From: JANNYA01 sp043754435
GTDB lineage: Bacteria; Pseudomonadota; Gammaproteobacteria; Xanthomonadales; SZUA-5
Assembly (NCBI GenBank): GCA_043754435.1
Contig: JAYUUS010000310.1
Location: forward strand, 1 to 7,074
Direction: 5' to 3'
Length of the DNA stretch: 7,074 bases
Both the position numbers and the translations under genes were made by a program. Below are positions 6,762 to 7,074 of this stretch, piece by piece. Within the stretch, counting starts at the first letter, position 1. Each line of letters begins with the position of its first letter. The notes beneath the pieces were generated by a model. It saw only the letters and a list, made by a program, of their open reading frames with translations, had not been told where the DNA came from and did not search any database.

Positions 6762-6775
6762 CAGATACACTGGAC

Positions 6776-7074
6776 TCAAGCTTTCGCCTCAACCTTATGC
6801 GCCCGCCCCGCTAAAGCGACCGCATAAATCAGCCGCTGAGGAATTGCAGGGCTGCGTCCAGTTAGGGCGGCGCTAATGATTTCGGCGGCAAAAAACGCGG
6901 TGATAAAGCCTTTGCTGGAGTGTGCGGTATTGAGCCAAACCCCCGGATAAAGTGCGCCAATCAAGGGCAAGCGCAGGTTTGACTCAACGCGGGTGCCGAC
7001 CCAAGAAACGCACGAGGCGTCAAAGCGCTCGAATTCTGGGTCATGCAGTACCACGGCAGCACTTTGCAAAAGCT
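6776..7074 (-). CDS. mnmC: Probable MnmC-type FAD-dependent oxidoreductase, C-terminal fragment (5' end outside window)
   Basis: About 99 C-terminal residues are visible, open to the window edge and ending at a TGA (6778-6776). The pattern WVGTRVESNLRLPLIGALYPGVW, followed by HSSKGFITAFFAAEIISAALTG, resembles the end of the oxidoreductase half of MnmC. There a Gly-Arg/Arg-x-LP-(L/M)-(V/I)-G block and a SRG-(L/F)-xxAPLxAE-(I/L)-(L/I)-A block complete the FAD-binding fold. MnmC removes the carboxymethyl group from cmnm5(s2)U34 in the tRNA wobble position and, in the bifunctional form, methylates the product to mnm5(s2)U34. The TTG at 7069 is internal, not a start, because the frame continues upstream as Leu-Leu-Gln-Ser. 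Another DAAO-family FAD oxidase such as glycine oxidase is possible from so short a piece. It lies on the same strand as ietA, 50 bp before its ATG, so the two could be co-transcribed. Confidence 0.65.
   Translation of the reverse strand, partial: LLQSAAVVLHDPEFERFDASCVSWVGTRVESNLRLPLIGALYPGVWLNTAHSSKGFITAFFAAEIISAALTGRSPAIPQRLIYAVALAGRAHKVEAKA

Noticed and set aside
1..7074. CRISPR array, tRNA, rRNA, insertion sequence or integrase
   Set aside because: No regularly spaced direct repeats, cloverleaf with CCA-type end, rRNA-like sequence or transposase/recombinase motif was seen on either strand.

Overview
The window looks like chromosomal DNA of a Gram-negative proteobacterium, probably beta- or gammaproteobacterial. 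This is inferred from the E. coli-like threonine dehydrogenase, the MnmC-type tRNA-modification protein at the other end, and the moderate-to-high GC codon choice. I cannot name a genus. Both outer genes are cut by the window edges.

Layout, left to right. (1) Positions 2-526, plus strand: C-terminal half of L-threonine 3-dehydrogenase (tdh). (2) Positions 656-2011 and 2137-3060, plus strand: a two-gene module consisting of a radical-SAM protein with a C-terminal helix-hairpin-helix (the 'putative DNA modification/repair radical SAM' family) and a DUF4130-type protein. In many bacteria the DUF4130 part is fused to a UdgX-like uracil-DNA glycosylase. Here the glycosylase domain is absent. The gap between these two genes is almost exactly filled by a 124-bp imperfect inverted-repeat element (2011-2134). 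(3) Positions 6725-5727 and 5730-3115, minus strand: a AAA+ ATPase followed, with a 4-base ATGA overlap, by a large intracellular subtilisin-like (S8) protease. This is the gene order and domain content of the IetAS anti-phage / plasmid-stability system. (4) Positions 7074-6776, minus strand: the C-terminal end of a probable MnmC FAD-dependent oxidoreductase.

How it may work together. The ietAS pair sits between ordinary genes with no transposase, integrase or tRNA in view. It reads in the same direction as mnmC and converges on the DUF4130 gene with a 54-bp gap. It is probably an accessory defence cassette. The radical-SAM/DUF4130 pair is a second system directed at nucleic acid, with no chemistry that I know to have been established. 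I see no RNA genes, CRISPR array, insertion sequence or convincing rho-independent terminator. The main points for follow-up are the uncharacterised radical-SAM/DUF4130 module without its glycosylase domain, the inverted-repeat element inside it, and the ietAS pair.
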